A DNA stretch of 64,000 nucleotides from Liolophura sinensis (lineage: Eukaryota > Mollusca > Polyplacophora > Chitonida > Chitonidae), in assembly GCF_032854445.1 (NCBI RefSeq), contig NC_088298.1:1-64000 (forward strand), written 5' to 3'. Made by a program: the position numbers and the translations under genes. The notes under the pieces were generated by a model. That model was not told where the DNA came from and ran no database searches. It worked only from the letters and a program-made list of their open reading frames with translations. The stretch's first letter is position 1; each line of letters starts with the position of its first letter. Shown in pieces: positions 43,560 through 55,198 of the stretch.

Positions 43560-43645
43560 TGAAGTGAAAAGACAATGATAACTGACTTTACTTACTTACA
43601 TATATGTATATGTGTGTTTTATTCCAGTCTCAAGTCTACGGTTCC

Positions 43646-44478
43646 ATGATCACCATGATGAATTCCGGCGATTTTCCGGGATTTGCTTCCAGTTGTGGAA
43701 CAAGCTACCGGTCTAAGTCAAGTCTGTACAGACACAAGCAGGTGTGTGGTTCCAGAAGAGGAGAGAGGTGTCATTTCTGTAATAGTCATTTACAGAACCA
43801 AGTCAGGTTGTACAAGCATTTTGAGTCCTGTGCTAAGGCTAAGAGACAACCCACTTGCCCTGTGCAGAAGGCCAGTAAAGCACCAAAGCCCTTCATCAAG
43901 CCCTTGGAGGCCACCTTGAGGGATGCAAGAGTGAAGGTTTTAAGTCCCGGAACCCCTCTTCTTGATTAAAGTCCATCAAAAGCTGCACGTACCAATATCA
44001 CATGCACACCGGTTGTGAAGATTGTGACCACATCACCTCTTGTTGTGGCACCCCTTTCCCAGCCAGCTTCGCCATTTAAGATGAGGGCAGAAGTAGCAGA
44101 CCTGTTCGGAGAAGTTATGTTACCAGAAGATATCAGTCAGTCATCACCTGCTCCCGTGTCTATCAGCCCTGTTTGATTCGATCCCTGTTGAGTCATGTCC
44201 TGTTTCTCTGCCTGTGTGCTGCTCCGGTTCTGTGTCCAAAACCACCACTGCGTCATCAGCCAGTACCACCAATGTGTCTTCATCTAACGCCACCATCACT
44301 AATGTGTCATCTCCCATCAGTGCCGTCCAGCCTAATTTCTCTGACTGGCACTCAGACCACACCGAGGTTTTTGTTCAATCACATCCATAGTATAACAACT
44401 ACAACGTATCCTGATGGGCGGGTTGTAAAACAAGAGGTAATTAAGAGTAAATGTGCTTGTGAGCTGTGTAGCAAATGA
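43646..44478 (+). pseudogene. Extra zinc-finger ORF downstream of pol (Gypsy copy 2)
   Basis: Same arrangement as in copy 1: splice-acceptor-like TTTTATTCCAG (AG at 43626-43627), ATG at 43646, finger-like units CGTSYRSKSSLYRHKQVC and CHFCNSHLQNQVRLYKHF, Lys/Pro-rich tail, and an in-frame TAA at 43967-43969. The later block ending in CACELCSK (44478) is out of frame. Preservation of both fingers in both copies suggests the product mattered to the element. Confidence 0.65.
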
Positions 44479-44848
44479 ATTTTTGATAATAATACATTTA
44501 CATTTCTTTTAAAGGAAAATCATTAGGACATTTTGTGATACCATACCATTTGATCATTTCTCAATATATGTAACACAATGATAAACAATGAGTACTTTAG
44601 AATTTGGTCTGCTGTTAAGAGTTTGAAATATTTTGGAGAAACATGTATATATGTCTACTTGTAGTCTATATCCATAGGGTACCGTAGTTACATGTATGTA
44701 GTAGGTATAATAATATCTGCCTGAAGTTTTCATTCCTTGAGTCACTGTTTTACAAAAGTTCCAGTTTCATGAAAGTTACAATTTCATATCTGCAGTTGCA
44801 CTTGTATCTTATATTATTCGAGGGCGAATAATTAGAGAGAGGGGATAA

Positions 44849-46685
44849 TGTAGCGGAATTTAAGGAAGTAGGATTTAAGAAATAAATTTATCGCAGGGAA
44901 GTTTCATATTTTCATTTCATAATGAATTTTCACGGAAGATTTGTTAAGATCGTTATCTGAGGCCATACTAATTAATTTACAAAGTCAATATTTTGACAAT
45001 ATTGCGTTCATTTATTCTCGTAGGAAGTTTTAAACTTACGTTTATCTGTTTCATGGACGAGTGATGTTGTTGTTGTTGTAGTATCGGCGTTCCTACATAT
45101 TTGGGATAATTATAAGTATTTTTCAGCAATGTAATAATGATAATGTAGAACTTACGAAATTCTATGCCACTGCCTTATCTGGAAAGTATTTACCTTCTAT
45201 TTTCGTTCTTGTTTCACACATAAGATATGACATGCATTGTCCTCAGTTCAACCTGGAAAGCAGAAGTTTGTGTTGCCGCCATTTTTGTACATTTATGGTC
45301 ATTAGGGTGTCTGTAGAACCCGCACTTACAGGCTTTTAGAAAGCGGACCAGGATTTTCCCATCACAGTTTGAAAAGGAATTTATCATTTAATACCCTTGT
45401 GTGGAAATTGCTTATACTTTTTGAGTAATATGGATAAAAATCTGGACTTTTCAGACACTGACATTTACATTTTGGCTTCAAAACAAAGCCACTATTTTGG
45501 AGTTCTTGGTTGCGATCGCGATGACGTCATCGTGTCATCTGTGTTTACAAACTGTCAAAAATGTCTCTTGTGACCAATCAGAGTCTCCTGATTCGGTTCA
45601 TGGCTCCTCCCACACCATGTGGAAATGTATAAATAGGCGCATTTTTCCGTGTCTGCAGATGGCCTTGGATTTTGCCGAGAGTAGTCACCAAATTGCTGGT
45701 AAGCATTCGCAGTAAGTAGCTATTTTATTCAGAGTGGAAAAATTCTTGTACCGTGAATTGGGAAATAGTCCCAGAATCAGGAAAAGTGATTTGTGATCCA
45801 GTTTGAGAATTCAGAGACAGTTGACACTTGGTGAGAATTAGTCCCAGGAAGCCGGGAATACAGTGTCAAAAATTTGGGAATTTTCCCAGTCCCAAAATTC
45901 TGGAACTCATCAGTCTCACGATACCTGAGAATCCAACTCCAGGCTCAAACAAATCGAACTTGTCTGAGATATCAAAAGTGGACCACAGAGACTATATATC
46001 AGAGTAAATCAACTGAACTTTGGTACCATAATTTGAAGCGGGAGTCTTGGAGACTTTTCCCAGTCCCAAAATTCTGGGACCCTCCAGTCTCACGAAACCT
46101 GGGAATCCAGCTCCAGTGCCATGCTAGTAGAAATTATCTGAGATATCAAAAGTGGACCACAGTGGACTATATACCAGAATAAATCAACTGAACTTTGGCA
46201 TCATAATTTGAGACAAGAGTCTTGTGAGACTTTGTCTCATATGCAACTCATGTGGGACTCTGTCCCATATGACACTTAACTGAGATTCTGTCCCATATGA
46301 CACTTAACTGTTTGGTACTCGTGTCAACTGCTGGTTCCTCCCTCGTCATAATAAATATTCATCATCTGATTCACTGAAAATCTGTTGTTGGAGAACTTTC
46401 ATTTCCTACAGGAAATTCAAATCTCATGCGTAAGTCATACTGGATAATAGCCCGAGTTCAGGAAATGTTATGAAATCGGATCCAAATAGTAGCGGCATCT
46501 CCGAGTTCAGGGGAAAGAATCCTGATTGGTTTGTTCATTTAACAAGCTTCGCTCGGCACGTTAAATATCAAACAGGATTAAAGTGATTGAATGGTGTCGC
46601 ACTCATAGGTACCTGCATGCTTCAGAAGACATCATAAGAAACAAAAGCACATAAGACAAATACCAACAACATCTGAACCGCTACA
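44849..46685 (+). repeat. 3' LTR of Gypsy copy 2
   Basis: Preceded by the polypurine tract AGAGAGAGGGGATAA (about 44834-44848). Perfect CRE TGACGTCA at 45522-45529, CCAAT near 45576, TATAAATA near 45629. Ends CCGCTACA at 46685, then GTAT. Confidence 0.93.
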
Positions 46686-46982
46686 GTATTCCCAAATAAC
46701 CTACAATCTACTTCTACTGGCTAGTGTAGAAAGAATCCATGAAAGCCATTAAACAAAAAAAGAATATGTTAAAGGTACTGATTTAAACCAGATTTTAAAG
46801 TTTCTGGTATCAGATTCCCCACCAGAAACCAGAGTCATGTTAAAAAGTCTCAAAAATTACACAAAGCCAAATAACTACTGCGACGTGTGTTGACACGTGG
46901 CAACCAGCGCCATCTATGTTGTTAAATACCATGTAGATGATAGATATGTACATAGGGATAACAGCACCGTCTATGTGGTTGA
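46686..46982. repeat. Host repeat segment after Gypsy copy 2
   Basis: Matches 24387-24595 and then jumps to the equivalent of 25346 onwards, lacking about 750 bp relative to the first copy. Confidence 0.75.
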
Positions 46983-47891
46983 TCACAATGCAGATCGCCA
47001 GAGATTCTGAACGCTCTGTCCATACCTGCCAACGAGAGTGTTACACTCATTGTAAAATTTTAAAAACTTAGAATAAAGGCGTTTGATGGAGTATCCTTGA
47101 CAAACTAGTTTTTGAACTAGCAACTTGTGACGCAGATTAAAGTCATCACAATTAACGCAAGATCTGACAAATGGTACAAGGCGAGGACCCTTCGGTATAT
47201 TGCTATCTAAATAAGGATAATTTACAATATCAAAATTGAAATTATCCCTTTTGTCGTATAGGCGGAGTGAAAGGAGACCTTGTTCGTCTTTGTACAGATA
47301 TAGATTCAAATGAGATGTACCATCAGGACTATCTGTTGTCTCCTTTAAATCCAATGAAGGCGGATAGATTTCCTTCACCGCTTCAGCAATATGGGGATTA
47401 TTTAACGCCAGTAGATCATCAATATACCGCTTCGTAAATGAAAAGGATCGAGCTTTAAAGATTTTACTTTAAAGTAATTTCTGCATATAGTCGTATTCAT
47501 ATGAAAACAGGTATAGGTCTGCCAAAAGAGGCGTACAACTGGTACCCATTGGAATACGTATGCACTGTTGGTAAATGGTATCTCCGAATTTCACATAGAT
47601 GTTATTAATGAGAAATTCAAGTAATTCAATAAATAATGTAACATCCCATGAGTGGTAACCTTTATAAAGAGTAGAACTAAAGAAAGCCTTATTGCTTCTG
47701 ACGTTAATGTAACGGTGACTTGTTTCAGTAAATACCGAGACAATTAACGACGATATTCTGTCAATAAAATCTTTGTGACGAAACGTAGTATAAAGGACCT
47801 GGTATGGTAAGACGTGGAATCTGCCCCAGTGCAAAAAATGTGCCCCCTCAAGCAGCGAAACTGACTGCCTGTTAGGGACAGCTGGTGACAC
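46983..47891 (-). pseudogene. Reverse transcriptase fragment, repeat copy 2
   Basis: Same protein as at 25434-26369, with PMGTSCTPLLADLYLFSYE and the YIDD box (about 47441-47430 on minus). One in-frame stop (near 47467) instead of two separates the halves. Divergence from copy 1 is a few percent by eye. Confidence 0.75.
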
Positions 47892-50089
47892 ACTCGTACG
47901 GCTACTCCTCTTTTTATTTTTGTTTTACTCTTCTTTTCCTGTTATATGGTAAGCTTGCGACTTGTAAAACTCCAAACATACACTGAAGCAATGTATAGGT
48001 CATAAAATCAAAAAATTGTAGCTTGCTCCAGTCACAATGAAATATCTATGACACTGTATAGAGTTGTGAAAATCACTGCAGCACAAACGTAACTTTCTAA
48101 AAAATTCTTCAGCTTACAATTTTGCACCAGTCAATTAAATAAATATATAACAAATGTAACTTTTAACCTTACATTTCCACCACACATAACGTGATTGTGT
48201 AATTAGAGGATCCCACATGTGCTCTCAACCAGAATTAACGTACACGTATGCTTTCCCCAAAGTTGCCAAATGTTACGTAATACCGTAGCCTATCCATTTT
48301 AATTCATAACACTTATATAACGTCAGGCGGCCTATATCTTTACTCACACAAAAGTATGTTTCCAAATAAAACGAAACAGGCAACTTTTCCCAGAGGTGCT
48401 ACATTTCCTCAACAGCGAGTCCACTGTACTATACACGGCGACTGAGAGAGACTACTACAGAAATATGTATTTTAAACTTGCCAAAATGTGACAAATTTGA
48501 TCACATTATGAAGTTCATGTTTTACACATAAAAGCAAACGTTAACCAAATCGTTAAAGCACCTTGAAACACAGACATGAAAGTTTGAGTAAGGACATTTA
48601 CTGGTTAACGTTGATCTTCATACTGTAAATTAAAAACATTGTGCATGGTTTGTATGAAAAATTGGCGTTTTTAATCGAGAGTGCATTTTTGGTGAGCTAT
48701 TACTAGGCAACCATCTCTTTTATGGCCATATAACTTTTACGGGTGCTTCGACCAAGATTTATACACCTGATTTGGAAATTTACAGAAACGTGATTTGGTT
48801 TTGAAATTTGCACTTCCTTACCTCTCTGGGATCGATTCACCGCCTTTCCGTACTAGTTTATCTACAAAAAAAATTTCAGGGGTTTTACGTATTTCAGGCT
48901 TACTAACCCTACAGGCACCAGGACTAACATTTAAGTCTATGATCGCTTCGTGAAACCGGAGCCTGGCCCCGGAAACAGAAAGCGATCTTAGACTTGAGGC
49001 AAAATTTCAGATCACTTTGAAATTGTTATTTCTAACGTAACAAGGTCAAAATGTTGCTTAACAACATAAATTTTGGGTAAGTTATTGTAAAACAAATTTA
49101 AGAAAAGGAACATACCAAGTTCAATGACATTTTGACTCAAGTCTAAGATTGCTTTGTGATCCCGGTGAGAGGGGAAAATTTTATAAAGCTATATCTGACT
49201 TGAGTCAAAACATGAAACCTCTTCACAGTGGTTAACTTTTGATGGTTAATCCTTCCCTGGGATCACGAAGCTGTCTTATTCTTAGGTCAGACTTAATTTT
49301 AATTTGTCGTGTTATTCATGAACTTACACTTGAACGTACATGTTTCATTTCTGTCACGTGTGCCTAAGAGTAAGACGCCGCTTAGTACTGAAATAAACAT
49401 CCTTAAGGTGTCTAAATTTTAGCGTACTAGACTGTTTTCACGTTAACACTAAATATAAGTATAAGCGTCAAGTCCGACATTCATATACCCTTCGTAGTCC
49501 GTAAAGGGCGTTCCAAGTCGAAAATCGCAAGATCCATTTCCAAAAGAAAGTTTAACACTAACTCTTAAAGGCAAAGGTATACAAGAAATTATACAAATAA
49601 GAAAAAAAGCCGGTAACACACAAGAGAGAAGCGGTCATCAGTTTTCAATGATGCCGGGCAGACAATGAATACTCCAGGCATGAATTCCATATCAAAGTTC
49701 AAATTCGTAGTCCGTGAATGAGTTCCATGTCAAACAACTATTAAACAAGTATCTCAGTCGCGCTTTGACTGCAACTGTACATAAAGGCATCATGTAGATG
49801 TAATGAGCATGGCTACCTTTACGGTCCCTAGCCCCTGGTATTAGATACAGTTCGAAAATGACCAGCGTTACAAACCTTAACCGATCAGATTGTGATTCAA
49901 AAGTAACGGACGATTACGTCTTTTCCGTTAATATGTTAAAACCTCATGCTACAAGAGGCGCCATCTATGATGTTACACATGACATACATGATAGACAGTT
50001 ACACTGGGCAACCAGCGCCATCTATATTGCTAAATAACATGCACGTGGTAGATATGTACATAGTGATAACAGCGCCATCTATGTGGTTG
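47892..50089. repeat. Repeat segment, copy 2 tail and start of copy 3
   Basis: 47892-49440 parallels 26370-27900, including the hairpin at about 48930-49000. At about 49441-49450 it switches to sequence that parallels 24790 onwards, giving a rearranged, partly tandem order. The GCGCCATCTATG words recur at about 49960-50085. No gene. Confidence 0.7.
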
Positions 50090-50356
50090 ATCACAATGTA
50101 GATCGCCAGAGATTCTGAACGCTCTGTCCATACCTGCCAACGAGAGTGTTATACTCATTGTAAACTTTGAGAAACTTAGAATGAAGGTGTTTGATGGAGT
50201 ATCCTTGAGAAACTAGTTTTTGAACTAGCAACTTGTGACGCAGACTAAAGTCATCACCATTAATACGCCATATGCAGGACCCTTTGGTATATTGCTATCT
50301 AAATAAGGATAATTTACAATATTAAAATTGAAATTATCCCTTTTGTCGGCGGCGTG
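50090..50356 (-). pseudogene. Third RT fragment, cut by Polinton B
   Basis: Minus-strand C-terminal part of the same reverse transcriptase (equivalent to 25434-25710). It stops at the Polinton B boundary at 50357, showing that element B inserted into, or is joined to, this repeat. Confidence 0.65.
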
Positions 50357-50530
50357 AGTAGTATAGAATGTGGCTTTGGTTCATTTTTGAGGAGGCGGTT
50401 TTTGTGGTTTTGAGGAGTCGTTTTTTGTGGTGATGTGGTGGTGACGTCACACCTCAGTTGTGGGTTTTTCCCACGCCGCGGGGCGTATGTGTATAGACTA
50501 GTGTGATATAGTGTACAGTATAACCGTATA
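50357..50530 (+). repeat. Terminal and subterminal sequence of Polinton B
   Basis: Tip AGTAGT, then GGCTTTGG and TTTTGTGG runs, a single CRE TGACGTCA (about 50444-50451), and the subterminal repeat (GTGGGTTTTTCCCAC, CGCCGCGGGGCG, then TAGTGTGATATAGTG) whose second copy is at about 52240-52330. Confidence 0.7.
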
Positions 50531-50630
50531 ACAGTATAAGGAAAAAAGAGAGAAAAAAAAAGAGGCAAAACGTCGGCTTGTGAAGTCGAGTGGGACAGCT
50601 CGAAAAGAGCTCCCGGGCGCCAAAGCGGAC

Positions 50631-50735
50631 CAATGGGTGAGCTGGATTTGCCCCAAAACTGCCCAATGGGGGGGCCCGCAAAACGGACCAATCAGCGTGC
50701 GAGAAGAGGTTACGTAATAAAAAACGAACCAATCA
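50631..50735 (+). promoter_or_regulatory. Cluster of four CCAAT boxes upstream of the zinc-finger gene (B)
   Basis: GGACCAATGGG, GCCCAATGGGG, GGACCAATCAGCG and GAACCAATCAGCG at about 50631, 50661, 50687 and 50727, mirroring element A. Retention of all four in two degraded copies supports their being a functional unit of the ancestor. Confidence 0.6.
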
Positions 50736-50880
50736 GCGTGTGGTGAATTTCCGCGTGTCTCAGGTACAAAAAGACGGGTGCAGCAGTAGCAGATCACTTC
50801 ACCTGAAGACACCAACCGAGCGAGCGATCGAGCGACCGAGTAAACAAGCGACGAGGGATCAAGAGGATTTCGAGGTTAAT

Positions 50881-51350
50881 ATGGAGAAGAAGACGTTGGA
50901 GGAGAAGAAGACGGCGAAGCTATTTACCTGTGAGGTGTGCGATCGAGGATTCACCCGACGCGATAGCTGGCGACGACACCAAAAAAACACAACACGGTGC
51001 TAAGGAAAAGAAGAAGACGGAGAAATATTTTTGCCGGGTGTGTGCCCAGCATTTTACCCGGCGGTATAACTGGCTCCGGCACCAGCGGACGCATCACCAG
51101 CCCCAGACAAACAAAAGATTCACCTGTCCGACCTGTGACCGGGCGTCTTTTCGCCGGGCGAATTTGATCCGCCATTAACAGCGCCATGACAACAAAAAAG
51201 AACGTGTGTGGCATTGCGAAGACTGCGAGGAGTCTTTCTACCGGTTGTGGGATTGGCGGACCCATCAACGTGGGAAACACGGCTCGGTAAGTTCTTTTTT
51301 TTTTTTTAGATTTTATTTTATTTTTCTCCACCCCAAGCAGCAGGTTGAGT
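50881..51350 (+). pseudogene. C2H2 zinc-finger protein (B), frameshifted
   Basis: The ancestral ATG used in A is AGG here; the next in-frame ATG is at 50881 (MEKKTLEEKK). Finger 1 (FTCEVCDRGFTRR) is followed by extra bases in an A run near 50985 that shift the frame. Fingers 2 and 3 (YFCRVCAQHFTRR; FTCPTCDRASFRR) are in the new frame, which ends with a nonsense TAA after LIRH (51176-51178). Finger 4 (WHCEDCEESFYRL) lies beyond. CTCG/GTAAGT at about 51287 and AGCAG at about 51339-51343 again frame a T-rich intron candidate of 57 bp, then GTTGAGTGA ends the frame. Confidence 0.72.
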
Positions 51351-52586
51351 GACCTACTAACCCACGAGCCACCACAAACCTCCCACGCATTCCTCACCCT
51401 TTTCCCCTTTTTCCCCTTTCACCCGTTCTCCCTGTCTTGGGTGGTGACAGTGTATTATGCTGTATGTTATGACGTCATCATATCCCTTTCTCCCTTTCCC
51501 CTGCCTTGACTGGTGACAATGCATTATAATGTATTATGATGTCTGTTATGACGTCGTCATATGTAAACAAACATGTACGGCGATCGAGTCATTGTGTCCT
51601 GCTCGGGCTGAGTGACCTACTAACGGGTGGGTTATATACCTTTTGATTCTCATCAAGAATGTTATTTATTTTCTGGGTCATTTACGCGCGTGCCTCTAGG
51701 CCGGAATATTCGACCTTATAGACGGGTCGATTGTATGAAAGAACCCACAAAGAACTAACAAAACCAGTAGAGCGTTATAATCCTGGTTTGTTGTCCGTGT
51801 AGACAAGGCGAGTGTATACATCAGACCCATACGGAGTTTGCTTGAATTCAGTTTTGGATCCACTGTCTATGTAAAGTTGGAGGGAAACGCGGGGCGCGGG
51901 CCTAAGTGGGAGCACTAAAAGTGATGTATCATTGGCGGGCGTGTTTTCATATATCCATCTCGGCTACATTTTCCCGCGCGTTTCATCCAGAATCCCAAGC
52001 CTGGCAGTGCCTGGCAGTGCCTGGCAGAGCTGTGCGCGTGACGCTACATTGTTGTCAGCCGGGGTTGTGTTCACCTCGCCTGCTATGTATATATGTAATA
52101 TATGTATATATGTCTAATACTGATAAGCCTACCCTACACCGACTGCACCGACTGACCTGCCTGCCGACCTCCCGACCAGCCTGCATTGAAAATACATAAG
52201 TAACACCAATACATTATACATATACACAAGAAAATTTGGTGGGTTTTTTCCACACCGCGGGGTGTATGTGTATAGACTAGCGTGATATAGCGTGTAGTAG
52301 ACTAGAGTACAGTATAACAGTATAACAGTATATGGGGTATAGATATAGATAGATAAATAGAGAAAACAGTGGTTTGTTTGTTTCAGGCTGGGTGTGAATT
52401 AGGCAAAGTTTTAAGTAACTCTTAAGTTTTAGGTACGAATTAGGTGGAGTAGAAGTTTAGGAAGAGGATTTGCGATAAAAAAAATATCAGAACAAGTACA
52501 ATTGTACAATTAAAAAAATGGGAAGACTGTGTCTGGTGTGGGGTTTCTTTTCTTTTTTTTTTTTTAGTGCTTAGATTGAGAAAGTA
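51351..52586. other. Non-coding region between the zinc-finger and RING genes (B)
   Basis: Holds the B versions of the A repeats: CRE-bearing unit (51460-51620), inverted RING-leader fragment (about 51826-51860), the duplicated promoter module with GTGCGCGTGACGCTACATTG (about 51990-52100, including three CCTGGCAGTG units), subterminal repeat copy (52240-52330) and a single copy of the block that is tandem in A (52300-52460). No gene recognised. Confidence 0.55.
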
Positions 52587-52623
52587 CTCTTTCGGGAAGA
52601 GTTGGGTGGCCCTGAAAAGGGCC
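52587..52623 (-). terminator. Histone-type 3' stem-loop with purine-rich downstream element, after the RING gene (B)
   Basis: Minus strand 52623-52608 is GGCCCTTTTCAGGGCC, followed by ACCCA and then GAAAGAG (52593-52587) 14 nt after the stem. It is 171 nt after the RING stop, with no minus-strand AATAAA in between. Identical in core and spacing to the A copy. Confidence 0.75.
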
Positions 52624-52794
52624 GTTGGAAAAGTGCTGTTTCTTTTTTTAAACAGCCCTGTTTCTTTTTTTCTTTTTTAAACAGCCATTTTTTTTTTTTT
52701 TTTTTTTAAATAGCCAGCTGTTTTTTTTGTTTTTTTTTTCTTTTTTTTAACAAACAAATTCACATGAAAACGATTTAAAAAACGAGATATACAA
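52624..52794 (-). repeat. Homopolymer-rich 3' untranslated tract of the RING gene (B)
   Basis: T runs on plus interrupted by related AACAGCC(C/A), TAGCCAGCTG patches; the counterpart in A is 12082-12173. Confidence 0.65.
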
Positions 52795-53886
52795 TTAATA
52801 AAATAAACGAACAACACGTAAAATATACAAATTACAGAAGGGACACTGCTGTGGGTCAAGTCTGCGGGCACAGGTGAGACAGATCGCCGCATGACCGCAG
52901 GGTAGGAGGCATGCACTCGACGGTCTCTCATAGCAAATCCGACATGTCGGAAAACCGTCGGATACCTGTCCCCTACCCTGTGGGGATGCCGCAAGCCCCT
53001 CACCTGCGCCCGGCCCAGGTGAGACAGGTGGTGCTGCTGCTGCTGTTGACTCGGGTGGAGTTGGTGTTAATGGTAAGCCTCCTACCGCCGCGGGGATGAG
53101 AAACCATTGTAGGGGCGGTTGAGCTCTTAACCGGTCTTCTACATCTCTAACCAGGGTGTTGCGCTCCTCTGCAGTTAGATAATTGTGGTTTCCAATTTCT
53201 GTTGTGCGAAATGTCATGTTGGGGTGAGCTCTAACCGCCCCTACTTCCCTAACCGGGGTAGAAGGCAAAGCCTGGGCTAGGGGTGATGGCAACTGGCTCT
53301 CATCCTCACGGCGGGTGTCCCGTGGGTGGGGTGGGACACGAGCTGTAGGACGGGCTCGTGCCCGACCCCGGCGTGCTGTCAACCACCCAGGTGACCGTGG
53401 TGTAGGTGATGGTACAGGTGAAGAACTCCCGTCCTCCAGATTCAGTTGCCGGGGGAGTCCCCGGCCAATACCCCGCCCCACGGGATCCCTCCGCGTCGTA
53501 AACCGCTCCATGAGCGTTTGTGTGAGGCGGGGTGTTTCTGGGGTGGTGGTGGTGGTGGTGGTGGCGGCGGCGACCGTCTCTCCGCTGGTGATCATTTCCC
53601 GGAGTCTATTGACGTAATTTCCTCGCCCCACCCCCACTCCCCTACCCGCTCTCCTATCTACGCACCGCGGGCAGGGGCAGGGGCGGAGGTCTCTTTTCTC
53701 CCCGTTGGGTGTGGTGTTGCTCCCCTGGGGTGGTGGAGTATCCGGGATGATGATTGGGGAGGCCGGGGGTGACGGCGTCCATGGTTCTTCATCCTGGTTA
53801 TGGTTAGAAGAAGACTGGTCTTCATCACTATCATCCCATTGCCCCTCCCCGGCACTCCCCAAAAAATCGTGGAATCGACGGTCCAT
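52795..53886 (-). CDS. RING-HC protein, putative E3 ubiquitin ligase (intact)
   Basis: An uninterrupted 363-residue frame from ATG 53886. The N-terminus is acidic, Ser/Pro-rich (DDSDEDQSSSNHN), with CPCPRC near residue 74; the middle is rich in Arg, Gly, Thr and Pro (low complexity); a conserved block runs from NYLTAEERNTLV to PLQWFLIPAA. The C-terminus is a C3HC4 RING at residues 315-351 (CRIC, LLPCGH, ICLTC, CPFC), closely followed by a hydrophobic tail LYILRVVRLFY, as in IAP-like RINGs. Such domains recruit E2 enzymes; substrates here are unknown. It has its own CCAAT/TATA promoter and ends in a histone-type stem-loop. In A the RING is deleted. Confidence 0.85.
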   Translation of the reverse strand: MDRRFHDFLGSAGEGQWDDSDEDQSSSNHNQDEEPWTPSPPASPIIIPDTPPPQGSNTTPNGEKRDLRPCPCPRCVDRRAGRGVGVGRGNYVNRLREMITSGETVAAATTTTTTTPETPRLTQTLMERFTTRRDPVGRGIGRGLPRQLNLEDGSSSPVPSPTPRSPGWLTARRGRARARPTARVPPHPRDTRREDESQLPSPLAQALPSTPVREVGAVRAHPNMTFRTTEIGNHNYLTAEERNTLVRDVEDRLRAQPPLQWFLIPAAVGGLPLTPTPPESTAAAAPPVSPGPGAGEGLAASPQGRGQVSDGFPTCRICYERPSSACLLPCGHAAICLTCARRLDPQQCPFCNLYILRVVRLFY

Positions 53887-53928
53887 AGTGTGGAAAATAG
53901 CAAACTGAAGTCAAGCAAACTCTGTAAC

Positions 53929-54025
53929 AGTCTGATCAACTCAAACCCGTGGTTATGTTATATATACTAACAACCCTAGCCTGGGCGAAAGCACGACAAA
54001 AGGAATTATCAGCCCACTGATTGGA
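53929..54025 (-). promoter_or_regulatory. RING-gene core promoter (B)
   Basis: On minus: CCAATCAGTGGG (about 54024-54013), TATATATAA (about 53967-53959) and an ATCAGACTG initiator-like word (about 53937-53929), in the same spacing as in A. Confidence 0.65.
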
Positions 54026-54159
54026 TGATGAGTGCGAGCGGGCTTTTATGTTTTTCTCCCGCCCGTTTCATACACAATCATCAGCCCGCCAGAGCTGTGC
54101 GCGTGACGCTACATTGTTGTCAGCCGGGGTTGTGTTCAACTCGCCTGCTATGTATATAT

Positions 54160-54201
<42 letters not shown>

Positions 54202-55198
54202 TAATATATCGGCTGGTGGTTGTGATTTCTACGTGTATAAGTGTCAATTGAATAAGTGGTCATTGTAGGCTTAGATGTCTTCTTTCTTTCTTTCCTGAAC
54301 CCGCTTTGCTTCTTGAAAGTTAATTGAAGACAGTAAGAGCTATTGCATGTTACATGTTTGTAACAGTATATGAAAAGTATAAAAAAAACTTTACTGGATC
54401 ATATGCAATAAGACATGCTGCATTTCATTGCTGAAAATGATTATTCACAGCTGAGATCGCTAGATTTCTTATTGAAATAACAGTAGTTTTAGTTCAGTAT
54501 ATTTAAGGATGGTTGTGTCTTTTAATAGTTTGTAACTCCAGTAAAGCTAGATAGAAAGCTTGAGTAGCTTAGAGGATATTTCCTTATGTATTTCGTAGTA
54601 GAAACCCACGAATGTGTGCGATGTCAAATGTATGTAAACAAGGGGGATAACTCCTGATGGAATACGCTTAGCAGGGGCGACTACTTTAGTTGGAATAATG
54701 GAAATAAGGGGCATAACTCTAAATGTCAAACGACAATACGTGTCTGGAAAGAGTAATATATAGTAATTTTCTTTATTTTTTGTTCCAAAACTGTATAGGG
54801 GTTTTGCAGAGTTAACAATTGTATCAGTATATATGTGTATCATATATATATATATTTATTTCATTTAGTTCATATTCGTGTAAAGCAAACTTATGTCACA
54901 ATTTATTTAAAAACATTGTATTACCTTATTTCACTTAATTTACAATATCCCATGAAAATTAATTATGATTTGTTGTTATTTAAATCGGGCACTCATTTAC
55001 CATCCTTGAGACGATCACCAATAGTATGGGTCAGTGTTTCAGTGTGTCATGCTAGGGTTGCTATCTATCGGAATGGTTCCTATGTATTATATGTATTATA
55101 TAAATTTTTTTAGCGGAACATACGTACATATGCACATATGTACAATAGTATGTATATAGAGTATGTCTAGGGTTTGGTTATAACGTCCACACCCTTCT
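54026..55198. other. AT-rich divergent region between RING and PolB (B)
   Basis: Contains the upstream GC module (54090-54150), a TA microsatellite (54163-54198), one iterated module (GGGTCAGTGTTTCAGTGTGTC, 55028-55048) and CATATGCACATATGTAC-like palindromes (about 55125-55143). Lacks the second direct-repeat copy seen in A. No gene. Confidence 0.55.

Larger units (their letters stand above)
37041..46685 (+). mobile_element. Ty3/Gypsy-type LTR retrotransposon, copy 2 (both LTRs)
   Basis: Same family as copy 1, with both ends intact and flanked by a 4-bp target duplication GTAT (37037-37040 and 46686-46689). The 5' LTR (1697 bp) lacks about 140 bp present in the 3' LTR (1837 bp). gag is open. 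pol has an internal deletion and shifts. Non-autonomous as it stands. Confidence 0.95.
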
